Assembly (NCBI GenBank): GCA_005788205.1
Contig: SXYT01000148.1
Span: forward strand, 1 to 7,552
Direction: 5' to 3'
Length of the DNA stretch: 7,552 nucleotides
Source: Actinomycetota bacterium
GTDB lineage: Bacteria > Actinomycetota > Acidimicrobiia > Acidimicrobiales > Ilumatobacteraceae
In this document: in pieces, positions 5,693-7,552 of the stretch
Numbering within the stretch: position 1 is the stretch's first letter
Layout of the letters: each line of letters opens with the position of its first letter
Position numbers and translations under genes: made by a program
Notes under the pieces: model-generated
The model's database searches: none
What the model was told of the DNA's origin: nothing
What the model saw: the letters and a program-made list of their open reading frames with translations, nothing else

Positions 5693-6943
5693 TCAGGCCC
5701 CGGCCTTCGCCTTGGTCTTGTTGAGGATCTCGACGAGACGGTCGAGCGCCACGTTCATCTCCTGGGCCTCCATCGTGGCCACCTGCTCGTCGCTGAAGAA
5801 GATCATTTCGGGCTTGGGGAGATCCGGCGCCAGTTCCTTCAGGAGCTGTTCCATGTTCTTCATGCCTGTGTGGTAGCCGTGGTACGCGAGGTCCTTGATC
5901 GACACCTCGGGCACGAGCTCCCAGTTGATCCACGCGTGCGCGGCTTCCGGGTTCGGCGCACCCGCTGGGATCGCGTAGGTGTCCATGAAGATCTGGGTCT
6001 TCGGCCCGGGCAGGACCCACTTCCAGTCCTCCGGGTTTCCTTTTGCGTCCTTGATGCGCGAGAAGGCCTGGCGGGCATCGCCCGTCCAGGCCACGGCGAT
6101 CGAGTACGCGCCCTCGGCGATCTTGGTGCTCGGGTAACTGTCGAACGCCTTGATGTGCTGGCCGAGGGTGTCCACGAGGAACTTCTCGGCGGCATCGAGG
6201 TCGGCGGCGTCGGTGGTGTTCGCCGACTTGCCCTGCGACCAGAAGTAGGGGCTGCAGAAGTCCCATGGCGCGTCGATCACGGCACAGTTCCCGCTGGCCT
6301 CGTTCTGGCAGGCATCCAGGAAGTCCGCCCACGTGGCCAGGTCCCGGCTGATCTTCTTGGTGTTGTAGAGGAACCCGGCGCTGCCCCAGTCCTTGCAGAC
6401 CACGTACTCGTCGTTCTGGTCCCAGGGCTGTCCGACGTAGTTGGAGTCGAGGTTCACGATGTTCGGCAGCAGGTCCTTGTTCAATTTCTGCAGCAGGCCC
6501 TTCTCGATCATCTGCGGCACGTACGGCCCCGTCGGCACCACGATGTCGAAGCCGCTCTGGCCGTTCGAGGTCGACAGCTTCGTGATGAGGTCCTCGTTGC
6601 TCGGGTAGAAGTCGACCTTCATCTTGACGCCGAGGGTTGACTCGGCGAGCGCGCCGACCAGCTCGGGGTCGTTGTAGTCGCCCCAGGTGTACATCGCGAG
6701 CGCGCCGCCCGCCTTGGCGATCTTGCGGCTCCAGTCCCCGGTTGCCGTGCCCTCGATTTCTGTGAACTCGGCACCGCCGGATGCCCCCGGTGCGGAGGTG
6801 TCGGTCGAGGCGGGGTCACTGTTGCCGCACGCCGCCAGCACGACGGCCAGGCCGGCCGTGGCGGTGCCCGCCTTCAGGAACGCGCGTCGCGACAGCTGCT
6901 CCCGGAAGCTGTGCGGTGCAAGGATTCTGATCTGCTTGTCCAT
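5693..6943 (-). CDS. potD: PotD-like substrate-binding lipoprotein with Tat signal
   Basis: 416 residues from ATG at 6941-6943, chosen because AAAGGAGA precedes it at good spacing and a signal peptide begins directly after. The twin-arginine motif SRRAFLK is at 18-24, a hydrophobic stretch at 25-37 and the lipobox LAAC at 36-39; C39 would be lipidated, anchoring the protein outside the membrane after folded export. A Ser/Thr/Gly/Ala linker (41-60) precedes the binding domain. Features shared with E. coli PotD, compared from memory, are YTWGDY at 85-90, WGSAGFLYN (about 186-194), D224, AVAWTGDA (W286) and FMDTYAIP with D321, equivalent to the amine-binding aspartate of PotD. The residue matching PotD Trp255 is F319. 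This supports a polyamine or other cationic amine ligand, but not which one. Mature cysteines 183, 212, 220 and 230 could form disulfides. It lies between potA and the fused permease. Confidence 0.9.
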   Translation of the reverse strand: MDKQIRILAPHSFREQLSRRAFLKAGTATAGLAVVLAACGNSDPASTDTSAPGASGGAEFTEIEGTATGDWSRKIAKAGGALAMYTWGDYNDPELVGALAESTLGVKMKVDFYPSNEDLITKLSTSNGQSGFDIVVPTGPYVPQMIEKGLLQKLNKDLLPNIVNLDSNYVGQPWDQNDEYVVCKDWGSAGFLYNTKKISRDLATWADFLDACQNEASGNCAVIDAPWDFCSPYFWSQGKSANTTDAADLDAAEKFLVDTLGQHIKAFDSYPSTKIAEGAYSIAVAWTGDARQAFSRIKDAKGNPEDWKWVLPGPKTQIFMDTYAIPAGAPNPEAAHAWINWELVPEVSIKDLAYHGYHTGMKNMEQLLKELAPDLPKPEMIFFSDEQVATMEAQEMNVALDRLVEILNKTKAKAGA

Positions 6944-6950
6944 TGTTGTT

Positions 6951-6958
6951 TCTCCTTT
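6951..6958 (-). promoter_or_regulatory. Strong Shine-Dalgarno of potD
   Basis: Minus-strand AAAGGAGA ends 7 bases before the ATG at 6943, in the 28-base gap after the potA stop. It fixes the potD start, rejecting the 74 extra in-frame codons upstream that overlap potA. It is the best ribosome binding site in the window. Confidence 0.85.
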
Positions 6959-6971
6959 GTCTGTGAGATCT

Positions 6972-7552
6972 CTAGTGCTGGTCCTCTGCCAGCACGACAT
7001 CGGCCTGACGGGCCGAGAACAGGTACACGTCATCGGCACTCCAGGAGCACCAGACGCCCTCGCCGACGGCGAACCTGCGCGTGTCGAGCCGCGGGGCGAG
7101 CACGAGCAGGTCGCGATCCCCGGCGGTGACGACGTACTGGAGCACGTCGCCGAAGTGCGAGACACCCGCGACCTCGCCGCGGCACGAATTCTCCGCGCGC
7201 TGGGGCTGCTCGGCGGTCAGGTGGATGCACTCGGGGCGGACGGCAGGCAGGGCCTGCTCGCCGTTCGGCACGTCCTCCTCGGGCCGGGATGCCACGAAGA
7301 CCGTGCCATCGTCGGCGCGGGCACCGTCCTCGGTCGCGACTCCGGTCCAGAAATTGTTGCGGCCGATGAAACCGGCCACGAAGGCTGACGCCGGGTGCTC
7401 GTACACGGTCTCGGGGTCGCCCAACTGCTCGATGTGGCCGTCCAGCATGATCGCGATGCGGTCGCTCATGCGCATGGCCTCCTCCTGGTCATGGGTGACG
7501 AACACGAAGGTGATGCCCAGCCTGCCCTGGAGCAGCTTCAGCTCGATCTGCA
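6972..7552 (-). CDS. potA: PotA-like ABC importer ATPase, C-terminal part only (5' end beyond window)
   Basis: 192 complete codons are visible, ending with TAG at 6972-6974; the gene continues past base 7552. The visible part begins in the helix after Walker B. The switch motif VTHDQEEAM, with its histidine, is followed by SDRIAIM, GHIEQLGDPETVYEHPA and FVAGFIGRNNF, the standard end of the nucleotide-binding domain of PotA/MalK-type importers. The remainder is a TOBE regulatory/substrate-sensing domain (AVRPECIHL in the middle, GEVAGVSHFGDVLQY and WSADDVYLF near the end). Walker A, signature and Walker B would lie outside the window. It would energise uptake through the fused permease; the 28-base spacing to potD on the same strand supports one operon. 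The visible ATG-less start at an internal GTG (7505) is not a real start. Confidence 0.92.
   Translation of the reverse strand, partial: QIELKLLQGRLGITFVFVTHDQEEAMRMSDRIAIMLDGHIEQLGDPETVYEHPASAFVAGFIGRNNFWTGVATEDGARADDGTVFVASRPEEDVPNGEQALPAVRPECIHLTAEQPQRAENSCRGEVAGVSHFGDVLQYVVTAGDRDLLVLAPRLDTRRFAVGEGVWCSWSADDVYLFSARQADVVLAEDQH

Noticed and set aside
4618..5724. Long plus-strand open frame (368 codons) opposite the permease gene
   Set aside because: Its product is a string of Arg, Asp, Glu, His and Gly with no motif, while the minus strand encodes a clear permease with EAA loops. Open antisense frames are expected at this GC content.
5612..6640. Plus-strand open frame (342 codons) opposite potD
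   Set aside because: No domain is recognisable, and it is fully antisense to a well-supported Tat lipoprotein gene with a strong Shine-Dalgarno.
6944..7165. Extension of potD to an upstream in-frame start at 7165
   Set aside because: The extra 74 codons overlap potA and would bury the Tat signal. The ATG at 6943 has AAAGGAGA in front of it and begins the signal peptide.

Overview
The base composition is strongly GC-rich, with many GTG starts, a DUF3499-type protein (a family known mainly from Actinobacteria) and start sites that look leaderless. This points to the chromosome of a high-GC actinobacterium, possibly Acidimicrobiia; the phylum is a fair inference and the class a guess. Nothing suggests a phage, transposon, CRISPR array or plasmid backbone. 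No gene-free stretch reaches 300 bases; the longest gap is about 65 bases.

Left part (1-2508): a phosphotransferase of the APH/choline-kinase superfamily, cut by the left edge, reads leftward from 663. Divergent from it, with only 36 bases between, is a stand-alone ABC ATPase of YlmA type (700-1515, +). Its 3' end overlaps by 20 bases the 3' end of an opposing SRPBCC-fold gene (1496-1951, -). That gene is coupled by a 4-base GTGA overlap to an upstream DUF3499-like gene (1948-2508, -). Just upstream of that pair, on the same strand, lies a tRNA-Val(CAC) with an encoded CCA (2538-2614).

Right part (2680-7552, all minus strand): an apparent polyamine-type ABC importer operon runs potA (right edge, 3' part only), then potD (Tat-exported lipoprotein), then one gene holding both permease halves (PotB-PotC fusion, 678 aa). 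The ATPase would power uptake, the lipoprotein would capture the substrate outside the membrane, and the fused permease would be the whole channel. Downstream, after 45 bases and with its own candidate promoter, is a D-2-hydroxyacid dehydrogenase whose cofactor loop looks NADP-type.

Most of the window is ordinary chromosome. The points most worth a second look are a two-helix insertion in the second half of the fused permease, a recurring TANNNT-like hexamer 6-8 bases before the starts of four first-in-operon genes (suggesting leaderless mRNAs), a polyamine-type binding protein with an altered pocket and four extra cysteines, and the loss of the Q-loop glutamine in the stand-alone ATPase. I see no convincing new multi-gene system.
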